Part shown: positions 11,722-24,300 of the stretch, one piece after another | Layout of the letters: the number at the start of each line of letters is the position of its first letter | Numbering within the stretch: position 1 is the first letter of the stretch | Assembly (NCBI RefSeq): GCF_037893015.1 | Contig: NC_133658.1 | Location: 883,555,038 to 883,619,037 of the forward strand | DNA length: 64,000 bases | From: Macrotis lagotis | Taxonomy: Eukaryota > Chordata > Mammalia > Peramelemorphia > Peramelidae | Direction of reading: 5' to 3' | Notes under the pieces: model-generated | What the model was told of the DNA's origin: nothing | Database searches by the model: none | The model's input: only the letters and a program-made list of their open reading frames with translations | Made by a program: the position numbers and the translations under genes

Positions 11722-12812
11722 AATGAATTTTTGTACCTCTTTTTCCATTTGGCCAATTCTGTCTTTTAAGAGTTTTTCTCTTGAGTAATTTTTGTTAATC
11801 TTCTTCCATTTGGCTAATTCTGTGAACAGTACTTTTTATTTGATTTTTGTGCTTCCTTTACCATTTGGCCTACAATGTGGTGTTTTTTTAAAGGTATAAT
11901 TTTCTTCAGTATTTTTTTGTGCTTTCCATACTAAGCTATGACTTTTTTCATGATTTTACAGCATCACTCTCATTTCTCTTACCAATTTTCCCTCTCTTAT
12001 TTGATTTTTAAAATATTTTCTAAGGTCTTCCATGGCTTGAGACCAATTCATAATTTACTTAAAAGCTTTGAATGTGGTTTTCTTCTGAATTTGTGTTTTG
12101 ATCTTCCCTGTCTCCATAAGCTTCTATAAGAAGTCAGATCTTTTTTTTCTGCTCATTTTCCCAGTCTAATTCTTGTCTTCTAATTCTATGATAAAGTGGG
12201 GCTCTTCTTCCAGAAGGGAGGACTGTTCCAAGTTTCAGGGTTTTTTTGTAGCTAATTCTGGGGACTCCAGAAGTTTTAAGTTCTTCTAAGGTGGTATGAT
12301 CTTGGGAGAGGTTGTATTTACTACTCTCCTGGCCTTTTGCTCTAGTCTTTGAGTAACTACAGGAACTCTTCTTTAAGTGTGACCAGTCTCAGCTCACCTG
12401 TGAAAACAAACTCTACTATGCTGCTAATGTTCCTCCTCAATGAAAGGAAAGACTGAGACCCTAATCCAAAAGTGAACAATGCAACAAATTCCTGCCTCCC
12501 CACCTCCAGTGACAAAAAAGAACCCCTGTGAAGTCTAGAAGTCAAGACTGTCATTGAAGGAAAGAAAATTCATTTGGGCCCCCACTCTATTCCAATTAGT
12601 GTCAGTCAAACTGATATGATTTCATAGGAGTAGTAATTACAATCTCTGTATATTAGATCCCAGAGCTAGAAGTACAGATTATAAAATCATTGTGTAACTA
12701 AAGGAAGGTAGGTAGTGGCCCTCCACCCTTGTTTTGCCTTGTCTTGATGTCCAAGCCCAATGAGGTAGAGGTGACTCAAATATATGGAAAGTTCCAGTTT
12801 GTTTTTATACTT

Positions 12813-12960
12813 CCTGAGGCAACTAGGTAGAGCAGTGGATAGAGCACCAACCCTAGACTCAGGAGGACCTGAGTTCAAATCTGCCCTCAGACACTTAATT
12901 GCCTAACTGTGTGATCTTGGGCAAGTCACTTAACCCCATTGCCTTGGGGGGAATAAAGTA
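12813..12960 (+). mobile_element. tRNA-derived SINE, older copy
   Basis: A box changed to GGTAGAGCAGTGG. TTTTTATACTT is duplicated at 12802-12812 and 12961-12971. Confidence 0.88.
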
Positions 12961-13849
12961 TTTTTATACTTAATCATCTCCTCCTGCCTAATCTAAGAAG
13001 TAGTCCATCCATCTTGTGACCACCAAGTTGTTATGTATAATTTCTACTGTATCTTCTCCTGCCTAACCCAAGGGAAAGTTTATCCATCTTGTGACTACTT
13101 AGTTAATGGAGATGTTGCTTGCTTCACCCACTAGTGAATTTGCTGATATTTGTTTCTGCCTTTGGTTCACATATGTCTTGTGAATCAATGGAATTATCCT
13201 GCATTTGAGGTAGCTTTTGAATGTCTAGCTATCAACCCATATCAAAGTTGGACCCTGGAACGGGAGGGCATCTCAAATCATGAACATGAACTTAAGTCCA
13301 CTACATCATAAACCCTTTAATAAAGTACTATTGATTCAGAATTCTGCCTCAATCTCTTCCATTGTTGGAGGGACAATTTCAATCACCACAACAGCAAGCA
13401 TGCTAGCACTCCCCCTTTCTCTGGGTCCAAGACACAGATCCAAATATGGGCAATGCCACAAACGAAGTCCTGTCATGTCCTTCTGACCAGTTGTCTGCTG
13501 CCCCCCCACCATTTCTGTCAACCTTCTAAGTTGTCTTGAGATGGAAAATTGTTTCACTCCATCCTTTTATGGTTCTTCTGCTCCAGCAGTTGTTTTGAAG
13601 TATTATTTAAAGCTGTTTGGGGAGATTGACAGGGAGTTCAGGTAAGTCCCTGACTTTTCTCTATCATATTGACTCTGCCCTTGATTTTCTAAAAAACTTT
13701 TAATGAAAAAGATGAGGGCTGAAAAGACACTCTGAATTAGATGTATAGAACTCATGAAAAGACAATCACTGAAGCACTTTTTTAAATGTAAAGAAGAGAA
13801 AAGAAGGAAACATAGACAAACAGGCAGGGACAACTTAGAAAATTACAAG

Positions 13850-14150
13850 CTAAACATAATAGAGATTAATATTTTGTATACAGTTCTCTCTCTGTTCTAT
13901 TGTGTTTGTGAAAAAAATTTCTATTTTGTTTATGTTCAGAATTAATATTGAAATGAAGGTTAAAAATAATCTGATAAAAGAACAGCGATGGAATGGTTTA
14001 AAAAAGTCAACAACTTATTACACATGAAAAAATGTAAAAAAGTAAAAACACTGAATTAGAAAGGTAAAGATTAAAAAAGAAAATGGAAGGCTAGAACAAA
14101 ATTTACTAGATATCAGCGGAAAGCCAAATAGCAAGGGTGGCATTCATCCA
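13850..14150 (+). repeat. Interspersed repeat, copy 1 of 2
   Basis: Shares blocks with 41740-41990: TTCAGAATTAATATTGAAATGAAGGTTA, AAAAAAGTCAACAA and GAACAAAATTTACTAGA. Possibly part of an L1; family not identified. Confidence 0.5.
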
Positions 14151-14534
14151 AATATGTTCACTTTTCTCCCAGACCCACTATTTATTCTCTGGACTTTCTA
14201 CCACAGCCTCACATTTATTCTAACTCTAGAGAAGCTTCCTCTGATTAGCCAGTGTCAACCTGAAACCTCCACCGGAAGAAACGTCCAAGTCAGCCATACT
14301 CATTCTCCATAGGCTCCACTTCTGACTCAGGAATTTTACATCTCTAACATTTTGTTTTTTCACCTTGGAGCTACTTCAATCCCCTGTGGTCCTATTCTCT
14401 GATTAGACTGTTCCTACCCCAAACCTCGATTTCAGGAAGAATTTGATCTGGTCATGTTTTATTTTCCTCCTGATACACTAACTCACCAAACTTTTTATAA
14501 CTCACCTCTGAGAGAGGTATAAATTTTTCAGTTC

Positions 14535-14710
14535 TGTGATCTTAGGGCTAGTCATAAAATTTGTCTGCCTCAGTTTCTTCATCTGTAAAATGGGAATAAT
14601 AATAATAGAAGCTACCCACTAGGTATCCACAATAACCCTAGAATTGTTGTGAAGAAAAAATAAATTATTTGCAAACCCTAGTATACTACATAAATTTTAG
14701 CGTTATTAGT
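14535..14710 (+). mobile_element. MIR CORE-SINE
   Basis: TCAGTTTCTTCATCTGTAAAATGGG and TTGTTGTGA with a TTTGCAAACC end are the classic MIR core and tail. Confidence 0.75.
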
Positions 14711-15059
14711 AAATTTTTTTATTATCTTCATTTATGAGTTTTTTTATGTCTTAATAAATGCTGTTTTTGTAAAAGTACCATGAAGAGCTGAGATTTATGC
14801 ATACATTGCAGATGTCATAAATTGTTGGTGTTGATTGGTTTTATCTACCATTTCCTACCTCCCTTTTAAGAAATTCTGTTATCAGAAATGGTTATTTGAA
14901 GAGAGGAAGGGAGGTAGAGAAATATCATACCACATAAGTAAACAGTAGCAATAAAAAACTATTAAAATGGATGTAGGGCTATTAAATAGCTGTAACTATC
15001 AAAATTGATATAAATTATTATAAAAGTTGAAAAATAAAACATTACCAAACTCCTTTAAT

Positions 15060-15795
15060 TAGTCAAATTTTATCTTAATATCTAAACTAGGAAAGAACAA
15101 AGCAGTTTATAGGCGAGTTACAGGCCAAAGATATTAGTAATTATTATTTTTAAAATATTAAATAAAATTCTAGCAGAAAGACTATAGCATTTATTGAAAA
15201 ATTATCAACTTGGATTTATACTAGGGATAATATAATTATATCCAAAACAAGATGCAGAAGCATATAGTTTTTATCAATAGATGCAGGAAAATACTCCCAC
15301 AATATAACATTCATTTATACTAAAAACTTTACAAAACACTGGCACAAAAAAACTTTTAAAATATGAAAAACTATGTAATGAAAACTAATGGAATAGAGAA
15401 ACACTTAACTTTCTCAATCAGTAGAAGAATAAAGCAAGGAAGCCTCTTTCCTCCCTAGAAACTGAATTCTAAAATGCTAAGAATAGAAGAAAAGATAAAA
15501 ACAATAATACACAGAAAGACAAAAGCACCCCTATTTGTTGACAATATAGTAGTTTATAGGGAAAAAAACTGTAGAGAATCAGTATAACTGAGACAGTAGT
15601 TTCCAGGAAAGCTGCAGGTTCTGAAGTAAACTCAAAAAAATCAATAGCCAGCCTTTCTACACAGCAATAACAAAACACAATTAAAAACTGAAAGGGACAC
15701 TTCCCTTTCAAAATAATATAAAAATACACAGAATATATGAGCCAATCTACTATATAGCACAACCAAGACACATAAATAATTAAAAACATTTTTTA
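15060..15795 (+). pseudogene. L1 ORF2 reverse-transcriptase fragment
   Basis: Readable with frameshifts on the plus strand: FLSIDAGKYSHNITFIYTKN (the IDAEKAFDKIQH region), RRIKQGSLFPP (RQGCPLSPLLF region) and APLFVDNIVVYREK (LFADDMIVY region). Many stops; inactive. Confidence 0.75.
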
Positions 15796-15810
15796 AAGAA
15801 ATAATGAAGA

Positions 15811-15977
15811 GGGGCAGCTAGGTGGCGTAGTGGATAAAGCACTGGCCCTGGAGTCAGGAGTACCTGGGTTCAAATCCGGTCTCAGACACTTAATAATTAC
15901 CTAGCTGTGTGGCCTTGGGCAAGCCACTTAACCCTGTTTGCCTTACAAAAAAAAAACAAAAAACCTAAAAAGAAAAT
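15811..15977 (+). mobile_element. tRNA-derived SINE
   Basis: Complete copy; AATAATGAAGA is duplicated at 15800-15810 and 15978-15988. Confidence 0.93.
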
Positions 15978-16389
15978 AATAATGAAGAAAAACCATTGGC
16001 AACTGTGGAGAGCAGGGAATGTAATAGGAAATGACTATAGGCAGAGAGAAAAACAGTCCAGGCTAAAGAAGGTCTGAAATGAGATGCATTCTATGTGTGT
16101 AGAGAAGAGACATTTTAAAAAAGTGCTCTGGGGGCAAAATTAAGAAGACTTGAAACTGACTTAATATGGGTGGAATGAGAATTAAGGATTACTTCAAGGG
16201 TGCCAATGTGGATGACTGAAAGGATGCAGAATAGTACTCTAAATAGAAGTGAGAATGGGGGAGGGGGGAGCAGATGAGTCTTAGAGCCCAGGAAAATAAT
16301 CAGGGCTGAAAATAAGGATTTGGGAGTCAAATGCTTAGAGATCATTGAATTTATAGAAGCTAATGACTTCCAACTATTCTTTAGTCTAG

Positions 16390-16540
16390 GTCATGTCTTG
16401 ATCATCTCTTTATTTTTCTAATGGAGGACCCCAAGGATCTATATTTGGTCCTGTGCTGTTGATCATGTTTATCAGTGACTTGAAGAAACACAACAAATTT
16501 ACAGATGACACCAAGCTATATAATCACTTTCAAACTAGTT
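16390..16540 (+). mobile_element. L3/CR1 LINE reverse-transcriptase fragment
   Basis: Reads PQGSIFGPVLLIMFISDLKK then KFTDDTKLYN, equivalent to the CR1/L3 PQGSVLGPVLFNIFINDL and FADDTKL motifs. Confidence 0.7.
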
Positions 16541-16574
16541 TTACAGGTACTGTAGGAAGGTAGACTTTAACAGA

Positions 16575-17190
16575 AATAAATGCCAGTCAGTATACAAAGA
16601 TTAAGCACCTCCTCCTGTACCAGGCACTTTGATAAGCACTGGGGATACAGAGAGAAGCAAGAGACAACCCCTGCCCTCTGGGAGCTCACAATCAAAAGGG
16701 AAAGACAACAAGTAGACAAATGTGTAAAGACAAGCTATTTACAGGATAAACAGGCATTAGCATTAAAAGGGAAAAGATTTCTATAGAAGATATAGTTTTA
16801 ATATGGGTTTGAAGGAAACCAGGGAGGAAGAGCACTCAAGGAATGAGGGACAGTCAGAAGGCTGATGTCATTGAATTATACAATTTGTAGGAGAAAACAA
16901 AGAAGACTGGAAAGGTGGCAAGGAGGTAGTTATGTAGTGCTCTGAACACTAAAGGAGTTTGTATCTGATCCTAGAGGCAACAGAGAGCCACTGGAATTCA
17001 TGGAGTTAAAAAGTGATAAAGTCAAGCATAAGCTTCAGGAAAATCATTTGAATAACTGATCGAAAACAGGACTAGTAGAGGGAAAGACTGGAAACAGACA
17101 GAGCCACCAAAGGCTACAGAAGTCCAGGTGTGAGATGATAAGGATCTACCAGGGAGGGCACCAGTATCAGAGAATAGAAAGAAGCACATT
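16575..17190 (+). repeat. Ancient interspersed repeat
   Basis: GCACTTTGATAAGCACTGGGGATACAG, ACCCCTGCCCTCTGGGAGCTCACAATC and GAGAGCCACTGG are blocks of an old mammalian repeat. Related blocks occur near 23285-23560, 30345-30760 and 41235-41350. Confidence 0.5.
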
Positions 17191-17417
17191 CAAGAGATGT
17201 TGAAAAGATGAAAACAACAGGACTTGGTACCTTGAATTTGGGGTGGAGGTGTTGAGAGATAGGAATACAGGACGATTCCTATGGTGAGTAGGAGAATGGT
17301 GTTACCCTCTAATAAGAGTAGAAGGTTTTGCACTTGAGTTAAAATAAAGTCAACTCCATTAAATAAAAAATGCGAGAAGGCATGGACAGACAGCAACTCT
17401 TTTGAAAGGAATCTATA

Positions 17418-17562
17418 GGGGCAGCTAGGTGGCAGAGTAGATACAGCACTGACCCTGAAGACAGGAGGATCTCACAGATGTGATCTCAGACATTTGATAC
17501 TTACTAGTTGTGTGACATAGGACACATCACTTAATCCCATTGCTCCACTCCACCTCCCAAAA
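17418..17562 (+). mobile_element. tRNA-derived SINE, old copy
   Basis: GGGGCAGCTAGGTGGCAGAG start; strongly diverged B-box half. Confidence 0.75.
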
Positions 17563-17689
17563 AGAAGAAAGAAAAGCATATGTAGTTTTTAGAAGACTGA
17601 AGGAGTCTGACAGTCAAAAAAGCAGGTTGGGCTGCATTATACTGCTTTTAAGAATTCTGGCCTGGTCAGATCTCAACAGGAAGATTATT

Positions 17690-18205
17690 CAATTTTGGGC
17701 ACTTTGGGTTTAAGGATATTAACAAGCAAGAGAATGAAGAAGGCAACCAGAAGGAGAAGGACCTGGGTCTGTACCACATGGGTGATGTTTAAAAAAAAAA
17801 AAATAGGCCTGGGCCTGTTCATCCTGGAAAAGGGTAGACACAATAGCTTTCTTCAAATACCTGAAGGGCAGTAATGCGAAGGAGAAATCAGACTTGTCCT
17901 GCTTGGTTCCCAAAGAGCATAACCCAGTGCAGGACTGTCCAAAATGCAGTTGCCTGTGGGTTTAGTATATGCTTTAGCAAACGAATCCAAGCTGCCACAG
18001 AGCTCTCACTAAAATGGCAAATCAAAATATATTGACTGTTGTTTCAATAAGAATTTTTAAAAGTAAGATTGCACAGCCCTGACCTAGAGCAAGAGGTAGA
18101 AGATGCAAAGTCACAAACTTAAGTGCACTACCAGGAAAAAGTTCCTAACAATGAGTCACAGGAAGAAAGGGCTGTCCTTGAGGATTTTCAAGCAGAGGCT
18201 GGGAT
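17690..18205 (+). mobile_element. L3/CR1 LINE 3'-end fragment
   Basis: CTTCAAATACCTGAAGGGCAG, CAGACTTGTCCTGCTTGG and GTTCCTAACAATGAG fit the L3/CR1 3' region. Confidence 0.65.
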
Positions 18206-19921
18206 AGCTACATAATTATCACCATCACTACCATTTTAAATGTATTAGCTCACATATTATGTAGTTCTATCATTATTACCAATTGAGAAAATTGGAAGCA
18301 CAGAAGTTAATAAGCAAGATGTCCAACTGTTTCCTGTTCCTTCTAAGTTATTAAAGGCATATTTATATCAAAGAAGGAATTTGGTAGGATACTTCCCCCC
18401 CCCTTTTAAATGGTTTATATGACATCACTGTTCTTTAAAAATTTGGTAAAATTAAAAAAATTTTGGTAAAATTCACTTGTAAATTCATTTGGTTCTGTGG
18501 CTTTTTTCTTAGGGAGCTCATTTATTTCTTTTTCTAAAATAGGATTATTTAAATATTCTATTCCTTTTTCCCCTAACCTGGGCAATTTATATTTTTGAGC
18601 ATATTCATTCATTTCATTAGGCTATGAGTTTTATTGGCACATAAATGGACAAAATAATTCCTAATAATTCCTTTAATTTCATCTTCACTGTGGTACATTC
18701 ATTTCTTTTCATTTTTGATACTGGTAATTCGGTTTTCTTTGTTTTAATCAAATTAGTCAATGGTTCATCTATTTTTATTACCCCCCCCCCCCCATAAAAC
18801 CAGCTCTTTATTTCATTAGTTCAACAATTTTGTTTTTAAAACTTTCAATTGTATTACTCTGTTCCTTGATTTTTCAGGATTTCTATTTTGGTGTTTAATT
18901 GGAGATTTAAAATTTGTTCTTTTCTATTTTTTTTAGTTGAATGCTCAATTCATAGTTATGCTCTTTTTCTCTTCTATTTATGTAAGTATGTAATGACAAA
19001 AATTTTCCCCTAATTAGTGCCTTGGAAGCATCCTATAAATTTTGCTATGTTGCCACACTGCTATCATCGTTAATTATTTGTTCTTTGACCTACTCATTCA
19101 TAAGAATTTTAGATTATTTACTTTCAAATTAATGTTTAATCTATGCTTCCAAGGCTTTTTAGTAACTGATTTTTCTTGCATTATAGTGTAAAAAGCATTC
19201 ATTTAATAGCTCTGCGTTTTCGAATTTGTTTGTGAGATTTTTATTGTCAATTTGTCAATTTCTGTGAGGGTGTAATGGACAATTAAGGGAAAAATACTTT
19301 CTATTTCCACTCAATTTTCTCTATAGTTGTCATATATGACTCATCTAAAATTCTCCTTAACTTCTCGTTTATTTTACAGTTAGATTTATCTTGTTTTGAG
19401 AGTGTAAATTGAGGTTTCCCAACTAGTATAGTTTTACTTTATTTTCCTGTAACTCATTTAATGTACCCTTTAAAAATCTTAATGTATATACATAAATATT
19501 GATACTGCATCATTGTCCATGGTTACTTCTTAGTAAATGTCATTTCCCTGATTATCTTTTATTAGGTCTTCTTTTGTTTTTTCTGAAATCATGATTACTA
19601 CCCCTGACTTCATTTGAATCATACACAGAAGATCTGCTCCATTTTAATTTCGTGTCTTTGTTTCAAGTGTGTGTTTTTTTTAATGAACAAAATATTGCTA
19701 GATTTTGGGTTCTAATCCAGTCTGCTATTCACTTCCATTTTATTCCAATCATTCATTCATTCCAATCACATTCACGATTATAACTGTTAACTGAGTATTT
19801 CCCTCTATCCTGTTTTTTTCCTGTTCATCCTTTTTTTTAACTCTATCCCTCTTTGAATATCTTTTGCTGCTTACTACTGTCTCATTTAATCTTTCCTCCC
19901 TCATCACTTTTTCCCTTTTCT

Positions 19922-20078
19922 TTTTTCTTCCTTTTTTTTTTGCAAGGCAATGGGGTTAAGTGGCTTCCCCAAGGTCACACAGCTAGGTAATTATTAAGTG
20001 TTTGAGGCTGGATTTGAACTCAGGTACTCCTGACTCCAGGGCCAGTGCTCTATCCACTGTGCCACCTGGTTGCCCCTA
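19922..20078 (-). mobile_element. tRNA-derived SINE
   Basis: Complete; near-duplicated ACTTTTTCCC(C)TTTTCT at 19906-19921 and 20079-20095. Confidence 0.92.
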
Positions 20079-20127
20079 ACTTTTTCCCCTTTTCTCTTAG
20101 CCCCTTCCCGTTAACTGAGATGGATTT

Positions 20128-20130
<3 letters not shown>

Positions 20131-20158
<28 letters not shown>
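20131..20158 (+). repeat. (AC)14 microsatellite
   Basis: Perfect AC dinucleotide run. Confidence 0.97.
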
Positions 20159-20366
20159 TTCCCTCTTTGAACCAGTTCAGATGAAAGTTAAGTGATATCT
20201 ATTCCCCAACCCCATATTCCCATCCATTGTAAAACTCTTACTCGCAAATCTTTTATATGAAATAATTTTTCTCATTCTCCCCCCTTGTTTCAGAACAACC
20301 CACTTTCTAATTTTTCTCATTCTTCCTCCCCCTTCTCTTAGATCAGATCAATTTCTCAATCTCACT

Positions 20367-20530
20367 CTTTTTTCTTTTTCTTTAAGGTTTTTTGCAAGGC
20401 AATGGGGTCAAGTGGCTTGCCCAAGGCCACACAGCTAGGTAATTATCAAGTGTCTGAGGCCGGATTTGAACTCAGGTACTCCTGACTCTAGGGCCAGTGC
20501 TCTATCCAACTGTGCTACCTAGCCACCCCA
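20367..20530 (-). mobile_element. tRNA-derived SINE
   Basis: Complete; TCAATCTCACT is duplicated at 20356-20366 and 20531-20541. Confidence 0.93.
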
Positions 20531-21309
20531 TCAATCTCACTTTCTTTTAAGATTATCACAACATAACATGAAGCATAATATAATTTAACAAAACATTTAC
20601 ACCCATGGCCTCCAGGTACACTCCTTCTAACTTCCCTAATATTGATAGTTTTGGGGGTTACTCTGTATCCTCTTCCCATCTAGGAATGTAAACAGTTTAA
20701 CCTTTAAGGTCCTTGTGATTTCTTATTCTTGTTTACTTTTTTATACATCTCTGTGAAGTTTGAAATAACTGAGAAAACAAAGTTTAAGCTTCCAAACATT
20801 TCAATTTATTATGCAATGCATGCCAATTGCATAACAAATAGGGACCGGGCCTCCTTAATTTGGTACTAGGTCCTGAATATAGGGGAGACAGATTTTTATG
20901 TATTAAAAGTACAAACCAGACTACAATCTTAAGTAATCTGACTGGAGGATTAGGATCTTTTCAAACTGGAAGGGGAGAAAAAAACAGATACAATTTCTTG
21001 AAATCAGAAAGAACAGGTCCCACTACCTCCAAGTCAAAGGAACAAGGAAACAGTAACTGAGTTATCAGTACGGGATCAGTTTTCATAAAAGATATATTTA
21101 GTGCTTGAGATGTATGACTGTGAGAAAACTCCTCTGATCAAGCTTTCAATCTGATTGGGTCACTGATCAGCATACCCGAGGTCATTTAAAGATAACAAAC
21201 TAATGAACTAATTCATACAATATTGTCATAATTATAATGGCAAATGATGATTCTCTCATCACCATCTATCTTCAGTCTAAAACTGCAGAATTATCCCTTT
21301 CTTTATACT

Positions 21310-21441
21310 AGAGGGTGAAATAATCAGGGTTAAATGACTTGCCCAGGTTCACACAGCTATGTCATGTGCCTGAGGTCAGCTATAAACTCAGATTCTCCTA
21401 ACTCCAGGACTGGTGCTCTATTCATCATACCTACCTGCCCC
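21310..21441 (-). mobile_element. Old SINE fragment (MAR1/MIR-like)
   Basis: TTGCCCAGGTTCACACAGCT and CCAGGACTGGTGCTCTATTCA on the minus strand. Confidence 0.65.
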
Positions 21442-22074
21442 TTAATATTGTATTCTTAAATCATCTTTTACACTAGTTTTCACATTGGTACTGCAACTAA
21501 AGAAAATGTGAACTTTTAAGAATCATTGTCCTTATTTTACAGATCAAAAACAGAACAGAGTCAAACTTCACATGGCCTACACTTTCCAAGGAGTAGAAAA
21601 GAGTTTTACTTCATTAATTTCCCTCTGAAAAATCTCTTTCTGATTATCCTTGTTTACATAAGGAATCAAGGATCAATGGATGTATTTGCAGGAATGCTGG
21701 ACCCAATCAATCAATAATCTATGATCACTAAAAAAAAAAATGTGATCACTGAGGGTAGGAATCATGTTTACAACAGAGCTTTGTATTCTCTAAGCTATCT
21801 AAGTATAACGTTATGGCTGTATCCAGCAACCACTGAAGTTGTTTAATAAATGATTGTGAAGAAATGTATTACAACTTTTAAATAATTAAAAAGTGAACCA
21901 CTGAAGGGGTCTGGTCATTCTGAGAAGTTGGTGCCTAAGACTCAAAGACAAAAACAAAATTTGTTAAGAGAAATATGGAAATCTATTGACTTACAATTGC
22001 AAAATGGAAAACATTAACTCAAACATTAACAAATATCTCTCTTGATACTATTTGACAAGGAACAAAATTAATTT

Positions 22075-22195
22075 TGAAAAACATATTGCTTGCCTTTTCA
22101 ATGAGGAAGAAGAGGAGGAAGGGAAAGAATTTAGAACTCAAAATTTTCAAAATTATTTTAACATGAAATTAGAAAAAACAAAATATTTAAAAAGT
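22075..22195 (+). mobile_element. L1 3'-terminal fragment
   Basis: ATTGCTTGCCTTTTCAATGA followed by AATTTAGAACTCAAAATTTT and an A-rich end is the marsupial L1 terminus. Confidence 0.65.
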
Positions 22196-22452
22196 TAAAA
22201 GAGAAGGAAAAACATACATTTTGATAGGTAAAAATGAACTTTAAAAAAAGACACTGTTAAATGTATTCTTCAGGTCAATGAATTAAAACAACAATCCATT
22301 ATGAATGGAAGTGTGTTACAGCAAATATATTTTATAGCATTTCAAGATGTTAATCTATATTCACCTAGAATCTATCAGAGAAAACTATATTATTTGCAAA
22401 TTTAATGAAATACCATGGACAAAATAAAAAATTTCTTTCCAGGATTAAGCTA

Positions 22453-22647
<195 letters not shown>

Positions 22648-23008
22648 CTAAAAAACAAAGATATAATTTTAAAGGTATTAAAAAAAATTTACCTTTATGC
22701 AGTATTTGAAATTTTACAAATTGAGGCATAAAAGTATCCCAATTGGTTCTCACAACAAGCATCACATTCCTTATTTTATATATGAAGAATTGAACAGCTC
22801 AGAAGTTGACTTGACAAGTATCACTTGGTCTAGACTTTCCAAGGAGCAGAACACAGGCTCATCTGATAATAACAATAATTTCACTGGTATAGAACACTAG
22901 AAAAACCACCCTCTGATAACCTTGCATATACAATTTTGTCAGTTAAACTCTTTACTATTTGATTTAAAAATCTAGCCCAGTCTGTTGATATAGAATGAAC
23001 CCAATGGC

Positions 23009-23025
23009 GGGGGGGGGGGGGGGGG
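23009..23025 (+). repeat. Poly(G) tract
   Basis: Seventeen uninterrupted G residues. Confidence 0.9.
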
Positions 23026-23284
23026 AATTAATATTTGCCTAATTAAAATTACTTAAAAGAAGCAGTTGGTCTAGTGGATAGAGGAAAGATTTTGAAATCA
23101 TGTGTGAATTCATTCTGGCACCAAGTTTCAGGACCATGGCTTTAGATATATATTATATGATAAATGAAACCCCAGAAACCATGGAATCCAAATACCTCAT
23201 TGCAGGGATTAGGAAAATTAGCTACAAATAGTTCATTCCAATTCTTCTCTTTCTATCTTCAGATTCAGACAGACTAATGAATGA

Positions 23285-23560
23285 GGAATAGAAAGCTATG
23301 CCCTCTGGCCAGAAGCTAGAGTCCATAAGAGGGCAATGAGGCTAGCAGCACAAGGAAGGCAAATGCCAGATGTAAGACACTGAGAGCCACTGAAATGCTT
23401 TGACCAGGGGGATGACATGTTCAGATCTATGGGCCTTATGAAGACTGGGACAGTTAGGTAGAAGATAAGAGAAAAAGAAGGGTTAGGAGAATCTTGAAAG
23501 GAAACTGGAGGAAGGGCAATAAGAGTATGATACAATGGTAGCAGGGAGACCGAAATGGAG
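23285..23560 (+). repeat. Ancient interspersed repeat fragment
   Basis: GAGAGCCACTGAAATGCTTTGACCAGGGGGATGACATG matches the repeat near 16.9-17.0 kb. Confidence 0.45.
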
Positions 23561-23659
23561 ATGGACACAAATGAGGCAGTGGGAATGTAATCAATGGGAT
23601 TTGGAAACTGCCTGGATAGAGTACATGAGACACCATTAACCAATAGGTATGTCTGGAGA

Positions 23660-24300
23660 GGGGCAATCTTGTTAACTTCCTATCTACACCATTCTTACAT
23701 CCACTCCCCAGTTCTTCATTTGAAGGCTTCTGCTCTACATAAGCAGCACCTCTTTCAGCATCTTACCTTAGGTCTAATTTCAATAGCCTCCTAACTCATC
23801 TTCCCTTTTACAACTTACCCCTCTCACAGCTGCCAAATAAATGTGTATTTCTATTTCTATTCCTAAAACATATTGTAACCATGTTACATTCCCTGGTAAA
23901 AAAAAATCTTCAATAACTACCTCTTGCCTGAAAGATAAGATGGAAAATCCTCAGCCTGGTATTTAAAACTCTCAACCATCTGGTGCCCAGAAACCTTCCT
24001 AGTACAGTTTTATATGGTTGCATTTTCTGCAGTCTGTTCTAGTCACAGTGCCTTGAAAGCAGCTGTCTAACAGGACCCTTCCATCTCCTACTTCCTCACA
24101 TTTCCCTGTCTGACACACTCTCTTCCCTTTCATCCCATAAAATCCCACCATCTCTAACATGAGGCTCTTCCTAATTCTCATAAACAGTGATTATACAAAA
24201 TTTTATTGTATCTTCTCAGTAGAATAAAAGCTTTCTGAGAACAGAACCCCAAGTACAATAGCTGACACAAAGAAGGTACTGAAGAAGTGATTACTGAATT
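23660..24300 (+). mobile_element. L2 LINE 3' part
   Basis: Blocks in L2 order: CAATAGCCTCCTAACTCATC, TTCAATAACTACCTCTTGCC, CCTCAGCCTGGTATTTAAAACTCTC and the end with AAAGCTTTCTGAGAACAG...GGTACTGAAG. Confidence 0.6.

Larger units (their letters stand above)
8880..13660 (-). mobile_element. Old L1/HAL1-like element, antisense, ORF1 without ORF2
   Basis: On the minus strand, 13660-12330 resembles the 5' UTR, 12300-10100 a decayed ORF1 (antisense blocks shared with 54050-55500, such as GACTATAATATTCC), and 9720-8880 the L1 3' UTR (CAATTGGGAAATGGCTGA-like near 9370; ACCACTACTAGGTC-like near 9460). ORF2 is missing, as in the two younger ORF1-only elements. It carries a SINE (10573-10748), the PSME3 retrocopy (10969-11707) and another SINE (12813-12960). 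Outer ends are approximate. Confidence 0.6.
18400..20800 (-). mobile_element. L1 ORF2 and ORF1-end fragment, antisense, with two SINEs
   Basis: Minus-strand reading gives L1 ORF2-like [19 protein letters not shown] and FTSEFYQNF at 18430-18560, further ORF2 antisense text through about 19850, and an ORF1-end-like block at 20680-20760. Two SINEs (19922-20078, 20367-20530) split it. Heavily decayed. Confidence 0.65.
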
